This document shows, piece by piece, positions 28,201 through 37,243 of a stretch of 64,000 nucleotides of DNA (positions within the stretch are counted from its first letter, which is position 1; every line of letters starts with the position of its first letter). Origin of the DNA: Arthrobacter terricola (lineage in GTDB: Bacteria > Actinomycetota > Actinomycetes > Actinomycetales > Micrococcaceae); contig NZ_SMRU01000004.1 of the NCBI RefSeq assembly GCF_004354015.1, positions 154,800-218,799 on the forward strand, in the 5' to 3' direction. Both the position numbers and the translations under genes were made by a program. The notes beneath the pieces were generated by a model. It was not told the origin of the DNA and did no database searches. It worked only from the letters and a program-made list of their open reading frames with translations.

Positions 28201-29106
28201 TCACCCTTGGCAGCCCGGGCACCAATACAGCTTGCGGGCCCCTATCTCGGCCATCCCGACAACTCCGGAGCAGCGCCGGCACGGCTGGCCCTCGCGCCTG
28301 TAGACGAAGTGGGCATCGTCGTCGGCCGCTTTCCCGCTTCCGACGCTCCATAGCGACGAAGGCGTGGTAACAATCCGGCCGTCGCGGACGCCGTCGGACA
28401 TTACCGCGACGGTATCGTCCCAAACGCGCCCGGCGGTTTCGACGTCGAGGGCATTACCGGGAGTCCACGGGTCGATGCCCTGACGGAAGAGGACCTCGGC
28501 GCGGTAGATGTTGCCGATCCCGGCCACGACGGATTGATCCATGAGGAGGAGTCCGACGGCGGTCTTGCGGCGCCGGATGCGCCGGACGAATTCTTCGCGG
28601 TCGCCAGGACGGAGATGGAGGGGGTCGGGTCCGAGGCGGGCTACGACGGCGGCCGCCTCCGGCTCCGTGATCGCGGCGCAGGTGGTGGCACCGCGAAGGT
28701 CCGCCCAGCCATGCCCGGAAATCAACCGCGCGCGGACAGCGCCGACGGGATCCGGTGGTCCGGAATAGGAACCCTGGGCTTCCCCACCCGGTTCACCGGG
28801 CCCGGAGGCGGTTTCACGCTCTCCGATCCGCCGGGGAGCCCCGATGCTGGAGGCTCCCCGGAACGATTCATCGCCACCGAAACTCCACGCCCCGTAAAGA
28901 CCCAAATGGACGTGCAGGAACAAGCCGTTGTCAAAGCGGAGGAAGAGTTGCTTGCCGTGCGCACTCGCCGCGAGCAACTCGTGGCCGTCCAAGAGCTCCG
29001 CTCCCGCAGCGAACCGCCCCTGGGGACTGGTCACGGCGAGCGTGTGCCCGGCGAAGACATCCTGGAACTGGCGTGCCAGGCGGTGGATGGAATGCCCTTC
29101 AGGCAC
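28201..29106 (-). CDS. Nei2-like Fpg/Nei DNA glycosylase
   Basis: A base-excision DNA glycosylase/AP lyase of the endonuclease VIII type, 301 residues. It starts MPEGHSIHRLA with Pro2 and Glu3. It has the H2TH motif VAGIGNIYRAEVLFRQGIDP and a C-terminal zinc finger with CRRC and CPGC. A 40-residue Gly/Pro/Ser-rich insertion (about residues 78-118) separates the N-terminal strands from LISGHGWADLRG and has no counterpart in standard Nei. The start is GTG 29106, sharing one base with the rpiB stop (TAGTG), so the two are coupled, an order common in actinobacteria. Confidence 0.9.
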   Translation of the reverse strand: MPEGHSIHRLARQFQDVFAGHTLAVTSPQGRFAAGAELLDGHELLAASAHGKQLFLRFDNGLFLHVHLGLYGAWSFGGDESFRGASSIGAPRRIGERETASGPGEPGGEAQGSYSGPPDPVGAVRARLISGHGWADLRGATTCAAITEPEAAAVVARLGPDPLHLRPGDREEFVRRIRRRKTAVGLLLMDQSVVAGIGNIYRAEVLFRQGIDPWTPGNALDVETAGRVWDDTVAVMSDGVRDGRIVTTPSSLWSVGSGKAADDDAHFVYRREGQPCRRCSGVVGMAEIGARKLYWCPGCQG

Positions 29107-29588
29107 TATTCGACGACTTCGCCACTGGTTTCGTACGTCGCGATCTTGCCGATCCGGCGGATGTGGCGCTCGTCCTTGCTGAAGGGTTCCTGGAGGAAAG
29201 CTTCGATAAGTTCAGTTGCCTCTTCCACGGTGTGCTGGCGGCCGCCGACAGCGACCACGTTGGCGTCGTTGTGCTCACGGGCGAGCTTGGCGGTGGAAAG
29301 GTTCCATGCCAGGGCAGCGCGGACACCCTTGACCTTGTTCGCCGCGATCTGCTCGCCGTTGCCCGAGCCGCCGAGGACGATTCCGAGCGCGTCCACGCCG
29401 GCTTCCTGGTCGGCGACCACTGCGGCGGCCGCGTTGATGCAGAAGGAGGGGTAGTCGTCCTGGGCGTCATACACCTTGGGGCCGTGGTCGACGACTTCGT
29501 AGCCCTTGGAGGACAAGTGGCTGACGAGGTGGGCGCTGAGCTCCATGCCGGCATGGTCCGTGGCAATGTGGACGCGGGGTGTGGTCAC
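29106..29588 (-). CDS. rpiB: Ribose-5-phosphate isomerase B
   Basis: Interconverts ribose-5-phosphate and ribulose-5-phosphate in the pentose phosphate pathway. The 160-residue protein starts with VHIATDHAGMELSAHL and carries the substrate-loop GIVLGGSGNGEQIAANK, where serine replaces the cysteine of E. coli RpiB, as is usual in actinobacterial enzymes. The start is GTG 29588. It is directly upstream of, and coupled with, the Nei2-like glycosylase gene. Confidence 0.93.
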   Translation of the reverse strand: MTTPRVHIATDHAGMELSAHLVSHLSSKGYEVVDHGPKVYDAQDDYPSFCINAAAAVVADQEAGVDALGIVLGGSGNGEQIAANKVKGVRAALAWNLSTAKLAREHNDANVVAVGGRQHTVEEATELIEAFLQEPFSKDERHIRRIGKIATYETSGEVVE

Positions 29589-29725
29589 GAGAAGTCCGTT
29601 CGGTCTGGCGCGCGAACACGGCGGAGCCGGGCGCGGCGGTGGTGGATGCGATTCCTACGTTACTAGGAACGTGGGCAAGCCCGACCCACCCAAACGGACA
29701 GGACATCGCCGGAACGGCCCGGCAA

Positions 29726-30739
29726 TCATAGGACCGGCGGCTCCTCACCGCGCTGGGCGCGGGCGGCCACGCGGTTCAGCAAGCCCGCGAGGCTGTCCGC
29801 CGCGGCTACGCTTCCCGCGCTGAGCGCGAGCCTCCTGCCGTCGACCTGGCGAACAACGACGGCGGGCCCGCTGCTCACGAGCATCGCCGTGGCGCCCCCG
29901 TGGTGGCGAAGACCCCAGCCGCCGAAGTCCGCCGCCCGGACATCCTGTGCGGCAGCTCCCGCGATGTCAGCTGCGGACACCGTCATGACCTTCAGCACCC
30001 CTGCGAGGAAGACCTGGAGTCCTCCCCTGTCGGCGCGCACCCGGACAAAGAGGAAGCAAGCCCCCACGATGGCTGCCACCGCCAGCAGGGCTCCCAACCA
30101 AGGGAGGGCGATGGCTATCAACGTGGCGGGAAAAAGGGCGGCAACGGCGATCATCACGAAGACCGAGCTTCTGGCGTGGACCCACAGCAACATCGAATCC
30201 TCCGTGAGGGAAGGATCTTTTGCATGGACAACCTCGACCGCGAGGGCGGCGTCGTCTTCGCTCGTCCAGCGGGGATCGGGCTTGAACGCCATCATCATGA
30301 CGATCCCCATGGGCAACGCCGCGCCCGAGCCCAGCGCAAGTACAGTGGCGTCGACGTGCGACATCCGGGCGTCGGCCATCCCGGATTGCCCCACGAGTCC
30401 GGCGGCGAGAACGGCAGTGACAAAGAGGGAGACCATAAGCCCGAGTCCCATCATGACCCTCCGCATGATCACGGGCCGGGAAAGTGGCACCGCCTGGATG
30501 AACACCAACCAGCCCGTGACCACCAGGATGCCGCCCCCGCCCAGCACATAGGCGGGGAAGGGCGCGAAGCTGCTTCCGCCGTCGGCGTTCCAGGCAATGG
30601 CGACGGGTTCCGGGAGGGTGTTTCGGAGCATCAAGGCACAAGCGGCAAAAGCCGCGGCCAGCAGGAGCGGGAAGGCAATGGCAAAGCGCAGTGCCCGCAG
30701 GTCCCAAATTTCGCGCATCTTCCCGCGCATTTTTCCCAT
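29726..30739 (-). CDS. DUF1648-domain membrane protein
   Basis: A 337-residue membrane protein with about six hydrophobic segments. The N-terminal part (LPEPVAIAWNADGGSSFAPFPAY) fits the DUF1648 signature of small SdpI-like membrane proteins. The C-terminal ~90 residues form a soluble domain (GGWGLRHHGGATAMLVSSGPAVVV) resembling PH-like or photosynthetic-complex-assembly-type modules in actinobacterial membrane proteins. Function is unknown. It starts at ATG 30739 with a TAGCGT box six bases upstream, so it is probably leaderless. It is divergent from pepN. Confidence 0.75.
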   Translation of the reverse strand: MGKMRGKMREIWDLRALRFAIAFPLLLAAAFAACALMLRNTLPEPVAIAWNADGGSSFAPFPAYVLGGGGILVVTGWLVFIQAVPLSRPVIMRRVMMGLGLMVSLFVTAVLAAGLVGQSGMADARMSHVDATVLALGSGAALPMGIVMMMAFKPDPRWTSEDDAALAVEVVHAKDPSLTEDSMLLWVHARSSVFVMIAVAALFPATLIAIALPWLGALLAVAAIVGACFLFVRVRADRGGLQVFLAGVLKVMTVSAADIAGAAAQDVRAADFGGWGLRHHGGATAMLVSSGPAVVVRQVDGRRLALSAGSVAAADSLAGLLNRVAARAQRGEEPPVL

Positions 30740-30745
30740 AATCCA

Positions 30746-30751
30746 ACGCTA
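30746..30751 (-). promoter_or_regulatory. Candidate leaderless -10 of the DUF1648 gene
   Basis: TAGCGT lies six bases before ATG 30739 on the minus strand. Confidence 0.45.
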
Positions 30752-30878
30752 CCCCCGGTGGCCGACACTTTAGCCGCGCCTCCTTGCCAAGCAGTGTTCA
30801 AGTGAAAGAATGACTTCACAGTGCCGGCGTCGGCTGAAGCCAGCCGGCTTTTTGCAAACCATCCTTGGAGGGACCACC

Positions 30879-33440
30879 TTGCCAGGCTTGAACCTGACGC
30901 GCGCCGAAGCCCGGCAGCGCGCGGAACTCCTCACCGTGACGTCATATGACGTCACCCTCGATCTGACGAAGGGCGCTTCTCTCTTCGGCTCCACCACCGT
31001 GGTCAAGTTCTCCGCCGTCGAGGGTTCGTCGAGCTTCATCGACGCAATCACGGAAACCGTGCACAGTGTGACGCTGAACGGCGTCGAGTTGGATCCGACC
31101 GAAGTCGCCGACGGCGGGCGGATCCAGTTGCCGGACCTCGCCGCGGAAAACGAGCTCAAAGTTGTCGCCGACGCTCCGTACATGAATACCGGCGAAGGCC
31201 TGCACCGTTTCGTGGATCCGGTGGACAACGAGGTCTACCTGTACACCCAGTTCGAGGTCCCTGATTCGCGCCGCATGTTCGCCGTCTTCGAACAGCCGGA
31301 CCTGAAAGCCTCCTTCACCTTCACGGTCACCGCCCCTTCCCATTGGGACCTGGTCTCGAACTCCCCCACTCCCCTTCCGGAAGAAACCACTCCAGGCGAC
31401 GACGGCGGTGCGCGCTCCGTGTGGCGCTTCGCGCCCACCCCGCGGATCTCCTCGTACACCACCGCGCTCATCGCAGGTCCTTACCAAGCGGTCCGCAGCA
31501 AGGTCAGCAGTTCCGACGGCCGCGAGATCCCGCTGGGAGTCTTCGCCCGCAAATCGCTCATGCAGTACTTGGACGCCGAGAACATTTTCGAACTCACGCG
31601 GCAGGGCTTTGAATTCTTCGAAGCCGAATTCGGTTTCCCTTACCCCTTCGAGAAGTACGACCAGCTGTTCGTTCCCGAATTCAATGCCGGGGCCATGGAG
31701 AACGCCGGCGCGGTGACCATCCTCGAAGGTTACGTGTTCCGCAGCAAAGTCGCCGAAGCCCAGGTGGAACGCCGCGCCATCACGGTCCTCCACGAGCTCG
31801 CCCACATGTGGTTCGGCGACCTCGTCACCATGCGCTGGTGGAACGACCTCTGGCTCAACGAGTCCTTCGCCGAATATATGTCGCACCTCGCGGCCGTGGA
31901 GAACACCGAATTCGACCACGCGTGGACCACCTTCGCGTCCGTCGAGAAATCCTGGGCGTACCGCCAGGACCAGCTCCCCACCACCCACCCGATCTTCGCC
32001 GAGATCGACGATCTCCAGGACGTCGAGGTCAACTTCGACGGCATCACCTACGCAAAGGGTGCTTCGGTCCTCCGCCAGCTTGTTGCCTGGGTGGGGCCGG
32101 AACAGTTCATGGCAGGCGTACGCGAGTACTTCCGGAAGCATGCGTGGAAAAACACCGAATTGGTGGACCTCATGACGGAACTCGAGGCCGCCAGCGGCCG
32201 CGACTTGGAGCAGTGGGGCAAGCTCTGGCTCGAAACCGCCGGGGTCAACACCCTTGCGCCCGAGATCGAAGTGGGTGCGGATGGCACCATAACATCGTTC
32301 GCGATCCTCCAGACGGCGGCCGAAGAGCAGCCCGTGCTCCGTCCCCATCGCCTCGCCGTGGGCTTCTACGAGCTCACTGCGGACGGCAAGCTCGAGCGTA
32401 CTTTCCGTGAGGAGCTCGACGTCGACGGCCCGCGCACCGAGGTCCCGTCCCTCGCCGGACGTGCGCGGCCGGACCTCATCCTGCTCAACGACGACGACCT
32501 CGCGTACGCGAAGATCCGCCTCGACCCGTCGTCCTTGGCCACGGCGACAACCCATTTGAAGGACTTCGCCGCGAGCCTGCCCCGCACCCTGGTCTGGGGC
32601 TCGGCCTGGGATGGGGCCCGCGACGGCGAGACGCCGGCGCGCGGCTATGTCACGCTGATCCTTGCCAACATCGCGTCCGAAACGGACTCCTCGGTCATCC
32701 TTGTCCAGCTCCGCCAACTGGCCACAACCCTGACCTACTACGTCGCTGCGGAACACAAAGAGTCCACAACAATTGCCGCGGCGGACCGGCTCTGGGAACT
32801 CGCTTCCGCCGTGGCCCCGGGCTCGGACGCGCAGCTTCAATTCGTGAAGTCCTTCGCGCTCCTCGCCACGAGCAGTTCTCAATTGGACACGGTCCAGGCG
32901 GTCTTCGAAGGTACGACTGTCCTGGACGGCCTCACCGTTGACCAGGACTTGCGCTGGGAGCTCCTTACTTCCCTTGTGGTAGGAGGCCGCCAAGGCCAGG
33001 AGAGCATTGACGCGGAACTAGCACGCGACCACACGGCCAGCGGCCAGAACGCCGCAGCCCAGGCGACGGCAGCCCTGCCAACCGCCGAGGCCAAGGCCGA
33101 CGCGTGGAACAAGATTGTGGTGACCGGCGAAATGTCCAACGCCAACCAGAGCTCCGCCGTCGCGGGCTTCACGCGAGTCCTCGACACCGCGCTTCTGGAG
33201 CCGTACGCCGAAAAGTACTTCGAGGCCGTTCCGGAAATCGTTGCCAACCGCACCCACGCACTGGCCCAGCAGATCGTCGTCGGGCTCTACCCCTCACAAC
33301 TGACCACCCAGGCCACGGTGGACCGCACAGACGAGTTCCTCGCCGCGCTGCCCGCGGAAAGTGCCGCCCTGCGGCGCATGATGCTCGAAAACCGCGACGG
33401 CGTTGCACGCGCCTTGAAGGCCCGCGCCGCAGACGTCTAG
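30879..33440 (+). CDS. pepN: Aminopeptidase N (M1 family)
   Basis: A zinc metallo-aminopeptidase of about 853 residues. It has the exopeptidase motif GAMENAG near residue 270 and zinc site HELAHMWFGD near 304, with the third ligand Glu in NESFAEY. A C-terminal ERAP1-like helical domain follows. The best start is TTG 30879 (LPGLNLTRAEARQRA): GGAGG lies seven bases upstream and family members begin at this sequence. The ATG at 30810 would add 23 residues (TSQCRRRLKPAGF...) unlike the family. A hairpin terminator follows. Confidence 0.95.
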   Translation: MPGLNLTRAEARQRAELLTVTSYDVTLDLTKGASLFGSTTVVKFSAVEGSSSFIDAITETVHSVTLNGVELDPTEVADGGRIQLPDLAAENELKVVADAPYMNTGEGLHRFVDPVDNEVYLYTQFEVPDSRRMFAVFEQPDLKASFTFTVTAPSHWDLVSNSPTPLPEETTPGDDGGARSVWRFAPTPRISSYTTALIAGPYQAVRSKVSSSDGREIPLGVFARKSLMQYLDAENIFELTRQGFEFFEAEFGFPYPFEKYDQLFVPEFNAGAMENAGAVTILEGYVFRSKVAEAQVERRAITVLHELAHMWFGDLVTMRWWNDLWLNESFAEYMSHLAAVENTEFDHAWTTFASVEKSWAYRQDQLPTTHPIFAEIDDLQDVEVNFDGITYAKGASVLRQLVAWVGPEQFMAGVREYFRKHAWKNTELVDLMTELEAASGRDLEQWGKLWLETAGVNTLAPEIEVGADGTITSFAILQTAAEEQPVLRPHRLAVGFYELTADGKLERTFREELDVDGPRTEVPSLAGRARPDLILLNDDDLAYAKIRLDPSSLATATTHLKDFAASLPRTLVWGSAWDGARDGETPARGYVTLILANIASETDSSVILVQLRQLATTLTYYVAAEHKESTTIAAADRLWELASAVAPGSDAQLQFVKSFALLATSSSQLDTVQAVFEGTTVLDGLTVDQDLRWELLTSLVVGGRQGQESIDAELARDHTASGQNAAAQATAALPTAEAKADAWNKIVVTGEMSNANQSSAVAGFTRVLDTALLEPYAEKYFEAVPEIVANRTHALAQQIVVGLYPSQLTTQATVDRTDEFLAALPAESAALRRMMLENRDGVARALKARAADV

Positions 33441-33444
33441 CAAC

Positions 33445-33480
33445 GGTGGCCCCGGTTCCGTCAGCGGAGCCGGGGCCACC
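33445..33480 (+). terminator. Terminator of pepN
   Basis: Sixteen-base arms GGTGGCCCCGGTTCCG / CGGAGCCGGGGCCACC with one G-U pair and loop TCAG, four bases after the stop. Confidence 0.75.
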
Positions 33481-33498
33481 CGCCGAGAGCACGCCCAC

Positions 33499-33504
33499 TA
33501 GACT
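33499..33504 (+). promoter_or_regulatory. Candidate leaderless -10 of the OsmC gene
   Basis: TAGACT lies six bases before ATG 33511; there is no Shine-Dalgarno between them. Confidence 0.5.
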
Positions 33505-33510
33505 CTTGGC

Positions 33511-34002
33511 ATGAGCCTGGCTGAGCACCACTACTCCGTGACCGTCCGCTGGACCGGGAACCTCGGCAATGGAACCTCCAGCTACCGTGGATACTCGCGC
33601 GACCACGACGTCGAAATCCCCGGTCTGCCGGTCCTGCCCGGGTCGGCAGACCCGACGTTCCACGGCGACAGGAGCCGCTACAACCCCGAGCAACTGCTCC
33701 TCACGGCGCTTTCCCAATGCCACATGCTGTCCTTCCTGCACGTCGCGGTCAAGCGCGGCGTCGTGGTCACGGACTATGTGGACACCGCTGAGGGAACCAT
33801 GCGGCTCAACCGCGACGGCAGCGGACAGTTCGAGAGCGTCGTTTTGAAACCGCAGGTGGCCTTCGTTGACCCCGCACACCTGCCGCTCGCCGATGAAATG
33901 CACCATGAAGCGAACCAGCTGTGCTTCATCGCCCGCAGCGTCAACTTTCCGGTACACCACGAAGCGATCACGACGGCGGCACCCGGCTCACGGTCACAGT
34001 GA
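33511..34002 (+). CDS. OsmC family peroxiredoxin
   Basis: OsmC/Ohr proteins reduce organic hydroperoxides with two cysteines. The 163-residue protein has C70 (LLLTALSQCHML) and C138 (HEANQLCFIARSVNF), the expected peroxidatic and resolving positions. The fold begins with EHHYSVTVRWTGNLG. The sequence is closer to the YhfA/OsmC-like group than to Ohr. It is a single gene with a candidate leaderless promoter, just after the pepN terminator. Confidence 0.9.
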   Translation: MSLAEHHYSVTVRWTGNLGNGTSSYRGYSRDHDVEIPGLPVLPGSADPTFHGDRSRYNPEQLLLTALSQCHMLSFLHVAVKRGVVVTDYVDTAEGTMRLNRDGSGQFESVVLKPQVAFVDPAHLPLADEMHHEANQLCFIARSVNFPVHHEAITTAAPGSRSQ

Positions 34003-34139
34003 ACTAACAGGCTCCGAGCGGTCCGGATGGCGCGTACCCCTGCGCGGCGGCGATAGGGTTGAACGTGGACAAAATGTTCAGCGCCCGGCAATTTCAGGGC
34101 CCGGCGAACAATTGGACCCCGTGAGGAGCTTTCCCGTAG

Positions 34140-34874
34140 ATGAACGTCACCACATCGACCGAAAGCATCGTGGCCGATGCCGCAAAGATCGATTTCGTGT
34201 CAATCTTCGTCACCTTGGGCATCGGCTTGGTGTTCTGGGTAGTAGCCCGGTTCATCATCCTTCGCATCACGCGCAGTGTTGCCGAAGGCACGAGCATTTT
34301 CAAGAAACCGCATTTCAGATGGGTCCAACCTGCCTTCCGGGCCCTCGACCATGAACGGCGGTCCCAGCGGGCACACACCATCGGTTCACTGCTGACAAGC
34401 GTCCTGAGCGTCGTAGTGGTGGTCATCGTCATCATCTACGTCCTCAAATTCCTGAACGTCGACATCGCACCCCTGTTGACGAGCGTCGGTATCCTCGGTG
34501 TGGCCATCGGCTTCGGCGCGCAACAGCTCATCCGGGATTTCCTGTCCGGCATCTTCATTACGATCGAAGACCAGTTCGGGATCGGCGATGTGATCGTGAC
34601 CGCCGAGGTGGTTGGTACCGTTGAGTCCGTAGGCCTCCGCATCACACGGCTACGGGCCGAAGACGGCGCGATTTGGTACCTCCGCAACGGTGAGATCCTC
34701 CGCGTCGGCAACCGCTCGCAAGGCGACTACGTACCGGTGGAAGCCCCTGCGGACGATGACGCATCAGCCAGCCCCGCCGTCCCGGGAAACGCCCCGGCAC
34801 CGACCGGGCCGCAAACCGGGCCGCAGACCGCGAAGGGCGCGGCCAGGGAACAAGAACAGAAAGCCAGTGAGTGA
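34140..34874 (+). CDS. Small-conductance mechanosensitive channel (MscS family)
   Basis: A membrane channel that opens under osmotic downshock. The 244-residue protein has two predicted membrane helices (residues ~20-40 and ~85-105). The pore-lining TM3 is the family signature (VGILGVAIGFGAQQLIRDF), followed by the beta domain GIFITIEDQFGIGDVI. It is shorter than E. coli MscS: the C-terminal alpha/beta domain is reduced and replaced by an Ala/Pro/Gln-rich tail. The ribosome site is GAGGAG about 12 bases upstream. The globin gene begins one base after its stop. Confidence 0.92.
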   Translation: MNVTTSTESIVADAAKIDFVSIFVTLGIGLVFWVVARFIILRITRSVAEGTSIFKKPHFRWVQPAFRALDHERRSQRAHTIGSLLTSVLSVVVVVIVIIYVLKFLNVDIAPLLTSVGILGVAIGFGAQQLIRDFLSGIFITIEDQFGIGDVIVTAEVVGTVESVGLRITRLRAEDGAIWYLRNGEILRVGNRSQGDYVPVEAPADDDASASPAVPGNAPAPTGPQTGPQTAKGAAREQEQKASE

Positions 34875-34875
34875 C

Positions 34876-35349
34876 ATGAGCAGCCAGCAGGAAACCGCAG
34901 CCCCGAATCCGGACGGGCGTCCGCAGTTGATGCGGGGCGATCCCTTCAGCCAGCCCGCCTACACTGACAGCTTCTACGACGCCGTGGGCGGACACGAAAC
35001 GTTCGTCAAGCTTATTGACGTCTTTTACGACGGCGTGGCCGAGGATCCGCTGCTGCGCTCGATGTACCCCGAAGAAGACCTCGGCCCGGCCAAGCGGCGC
35101 TTCCTGATGTTCCTTGAGCAATACTGGGGCGGCCCGGGCACATACAGCGAAGAACGTGGCCATCCCCGCCTGCGGATGCGGCATATGCCTTTCCAGGTCA
35201 CGCCAGAAGCCAAGGACCGCTGGCTTTCCCACATGCGCACCGCCGTGGATTCCCTCGGCTTGTCGCCGCTGCACGAAGGCACCCTGTGGGACTACATGGA
35301 GCGGGCTGCCCTCACCATGATCAACAGCCCGTCCCTCCAGCAGCCCTGA
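34876..35349 (+). CDS. glbO: Group II truncated haemoglobin
   Basis: A 157-residue globin of the trHbO type, thought to bind O2 or act in peroxide/NO defence near the membrane. It has SFYDAVGGHETFVKLIDVFY with B10 Tyr (residue 51), the PEEDLGPAKRRFLMFLEQYWGGP segment (seen as two parts), proximal His H103 in LRMRHMPF, and the conserved G8 Trp in KDRWLSHM. An N-terminal ~20-residue extension is present. ATG 34876 is one base after the mscS stop and there is no strong ribosome site, so translation is probably coupled to the channel gene. Confidence 0.92.
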   Translation: MSSQQETAAPNPDGRPQLMRGDPFSQPAYTDSFYDAVGGHETFVKLIDVFYDGVAEDPLLRSMYPEEDLGPAKRRFLMFLEQYWGGPGTYSEERGHPRLRMRHMPFQVTPEAKDRWLSHMRTAVDSLGLSPLHEGTLWDYMERAALTMINSPSLQQP

Positions 35350-35382
35350 GCCGCCAGGACACTAGACCATTCCGAGGTTGTT

Positions 35383-35414
35383 GCGCCGGCTTGGATGATT
35401 ATCCGAGCCGGCGC
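35383..35414. terminator. Terminator between globin and convergent hypothetical gene
   Basis: Fourteen-base arms GCGCCGGCTTGGAT / ATCCGAGCCGGCGC with one G-U pair and loop GATT. It is followed by two ~21-base imperfect direct repeats (GTATCCANTCCGGNGCCG) at 35418-35455. Confidence 0.75.
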
Positions 35415-35484
35415 TGTTGTATCCAGTCCGGCGCCGTCGTATCCATTCCGGTGCCGCGGCTGTTGTTGGAGGCAGGGGCTTTCG

Positions 35485-36150
35485 CTAGAGGCCGAGGCCG
35501 GAGCCCGACCGGGCCAGGATGTGCCCGCGGCTTCCGCTCAAGCGGAACCACCGGCTATTGCGGAACAGGCGGTGCTCGCCGTCGCCCAGGAAACCCAAGG
35601 CCAGAGCGGCGAATGCGGCGCCGGCAGGGACGCCGCCCAAGCCGGGAATCTCCCGGCCCCAGACCGTGGCCCGGGCGTTGTTGACGATCAAAGCCCCCGG
35701 CTGTTCCGGGACGATCCCCGCCACCTCCGCCATGCCGGCGTCCGCAACGGACTTGAGTTCGGCGTCGGGAACTGATCCAAGCGGCTCCCAGCCGCTGCGC
35801 GGAGCCCCGACGCCCGTCCAGGACTCGGAAACCGTCGACGGCGGGATCGGCAGTTCGACGTCGTCGGCACCGGACCGCGCGAGCCGGTCCAGGACCGAAG
35901 CCAACGTGACGGTAACGTCGACGTCGGCGTCCTCGGCCAGGGCCACGGTACGCAGCCCCAGGATGGTGGGGGTGGATTCGCCGAGCAGCCGCGGCCTCAG
36001 GACGCAAACGTAGGCAGCAAGGACGCCGCCGCTGGCCTGCAGGCGGATGGCGCCATCGTCGATGCTCTTGGCTCGCGTGGCATAAGTGCGTAGATCGGCA
36101 AGATCCCGGGGATCGACGAAACGGAATGACTGGGTCAAAACATCGGACAC
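35485..36150 (-). CDS. Conserved actinobacterial hypothetical protein
   Basis: A protein of about 221 residues; I do not recognise a characterised family. It is soluble, Ala/Leu/Gly-rich, begins SDVLTQSFRFVDPRDLADLRTYATRAKSI in two parts, and has no obvious catalytic motif, membrane segment or signal peptide. The start at GTG 36150 is preferred because TAAAGT lies seven bases upstream, fitting leaderless initiation. An ATG start at 36243 would overlap the divergent thioesterase promoter and gene. Confidence 0.7.
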   Translation of the reverse strand: MSDVLTQSFRFVDPRDLADLRTYATRAKSIDDGAIRLQASGGVLAAYVCVLRPRLLGESTPTILGLRTVALAEDADVDVTVTLASVLDRLARSGADDVELPIPPSTVSESWTGVGAPRSGWEPLGSVPDAELKSVADAGMAEVAGIVPEQPGALIVNNARATVWGREIPGLGGVPAGAAFAALALGFLGDGEHRLFRNSRWFRLSGSRGHILARSGSGLGL

Positions 36151-36157
36151 ATCATTG

Positions 36158-36163
36158 ACTTTA
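36158..36163 (-). promoter_or_regulatory. Candidate leaderless -10 of the hypothetical gene
   Basis: TAAAGT lies seven bases before GTG 36150 on the minus strand. Confidence 0.4.
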
Positions 36164-36201
36164 CCGGCATGTCCGCGGTTGAGAGGGGTCCGGACGGCGT
36201 C

Positions 36202-36207
36202 TAGAGT
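36202..36207 (+). promoter_or_regulatory. Candidate leaderless -10 of the thioesterase gene
   Basis: TAGAGT lies six bases before ATG 36214. It is back-to-back with the minus-strand box at 36158-36163. Confidence 0.5.
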
Positions 36208-36213
36208 CGAACC

Positions 36214-37122
36214 ATGACAGACACCCATGCCGGCGCGGATCATCAGGTTGCCCTCGAGGACCCGACGTCCACCCTCATCGAGTTGTTGTCATTGGCCGAC
36301 TTCGACGGCGCCAGGACGGCCGAGGACATCTTCCTTGGCCCCTCCCAGAAGCAGCCCCGCCACCGTGTGTTCGGCGGGCAAGTCCTCGCCCAATCCCTGG
36401 TGGCCGGCATGCGGACCGTGGACCAGGACCGCACCGTCCATTCGATGCACGGCTACTTCCTCCGTCCGGGCGACGCCAACCAACCCATCACTTTCAGCGT
36501 TGAACGGCTTAGGGACGGGCGCTCGTTCTCAGCGCGGCGCGTCCACGCCTACCAGGAAGGGCAACCGATCCTCTCGATGATCGCGTCCTTCCAGGCTTCG
36601 GCGGACGGCGTGGAACACCAGGCAGCCATGCCGGAGGGAATTCCGGATCCCGAATCCCTCCCGAGCACTGCCGAACTATTGCGGAAGTTCGACCACCCCT
36701 TGGCGCGCCATATGTCTTTCGAACGGCCTTTCGACGTCCGCCACGTGGACCCCGCCCTTTATGTGCAGGCACCGAAGGAGCATACGGCCACCAACGCGGT
36801 GTGGATGAAGACTTTCGGTCCCATGCCCGACGAGCCCAACCTCCACCTGGCCGCCCTTGCCTACGCGAGCGATTACACCATCCTCGAGTCAGTCCTCCGA
36901 AATAACGGCTTGAGCTGGATGACTCCCGGCATGAGCGTTGCGAGCCTTGACCACGCGATGTGGTGGCATCGGCCCGTGCGCGTCGATGAGTGGCTGCTGT
37001 ACGTCCAGGAATCTCCCAGCGCCCAGGGCGCGCGCGGACTCGCCACGGGCAAAATCTTCAGCCGGGACGGCCAGCACGTCGCAACAGTGGCCCAGGAAGG
37101 CATGATCCGGATTCCTTCGTGA
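36214..37122 (+). CDS. tesB: Acyl-CoA thioesterase II (TesB type)
   Basis: Hydrolyses acyl-CoA to free fatty acid and CoA. The 302-residue double-hotdog protein has RHRVFGGQVLAQSLVAG, TVHSMHGYFLRPGD, the repeat-two segment LAALAYASDYTILES, and LDHAMWWHRPVRVDEWLLY near the C-terminus. The catalytic Asp (SDYT), Thr and Gln positions of TesB are present. It is a single gene with a probable leaderless promoter, convergent with ettA across a terminator. TesB is typically cytosolic and broad in chain length. Confidence 0.94.
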   Translation: MTDTHAGADHQVALEDPTSTLIELLSLADFDGARTAEDIFLGPSQKQPRHRVFGGQVLAQSLVAGMRTVDQDRTVHSMHGYFLRPGDANQPITFSVERLRDGRSFSARRVHAYQEGQPILSMIASFQASADGVEHQAAMPEGIPDPESLPSTAELLRKFDHPLARHMSFERPFDVRHVDPALYVQAPKEHTATNAVWMKTFGPMPDEPNLHLAALAYASDYTILESVLRNNGLSWMTPGMSVASLDHAMWWHRPVRVDEWLLYVQESPSAQGARGLATGKIFSRDGQHVATVAQEGMIRIPS

Positions 37123-37190
37123 GCGGGGGCTTCGTGGAGCGGGTTTCGTGGACTGGATTGACCGTTAGGCGGCGCCGGTCCCGCAGCGAG

Positions 37191-37226
37191 AAGGCCGGTG
37201 CCTTGGTTTCCCAAGACACCGGCCTT
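37191..37226. terminator. Bidirectional terminator between tesB and ettA
   Basis: Sixteen-base arms AAGGCCGGTGCCTTGG / CCAAGACACCGGCCTT with one mismatch and loop TTTC, between convergent genes. Confidence 0.85.
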
Positions 37227-37243
37227 CTTGCCGCAAACCTGTA

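Noticed and set aside
30942..32993. A 683-codon minus-strand frame opposite pepN
   Set aside because: PepN motifs on the plus strand are unambiguous; the antisense translation has none.
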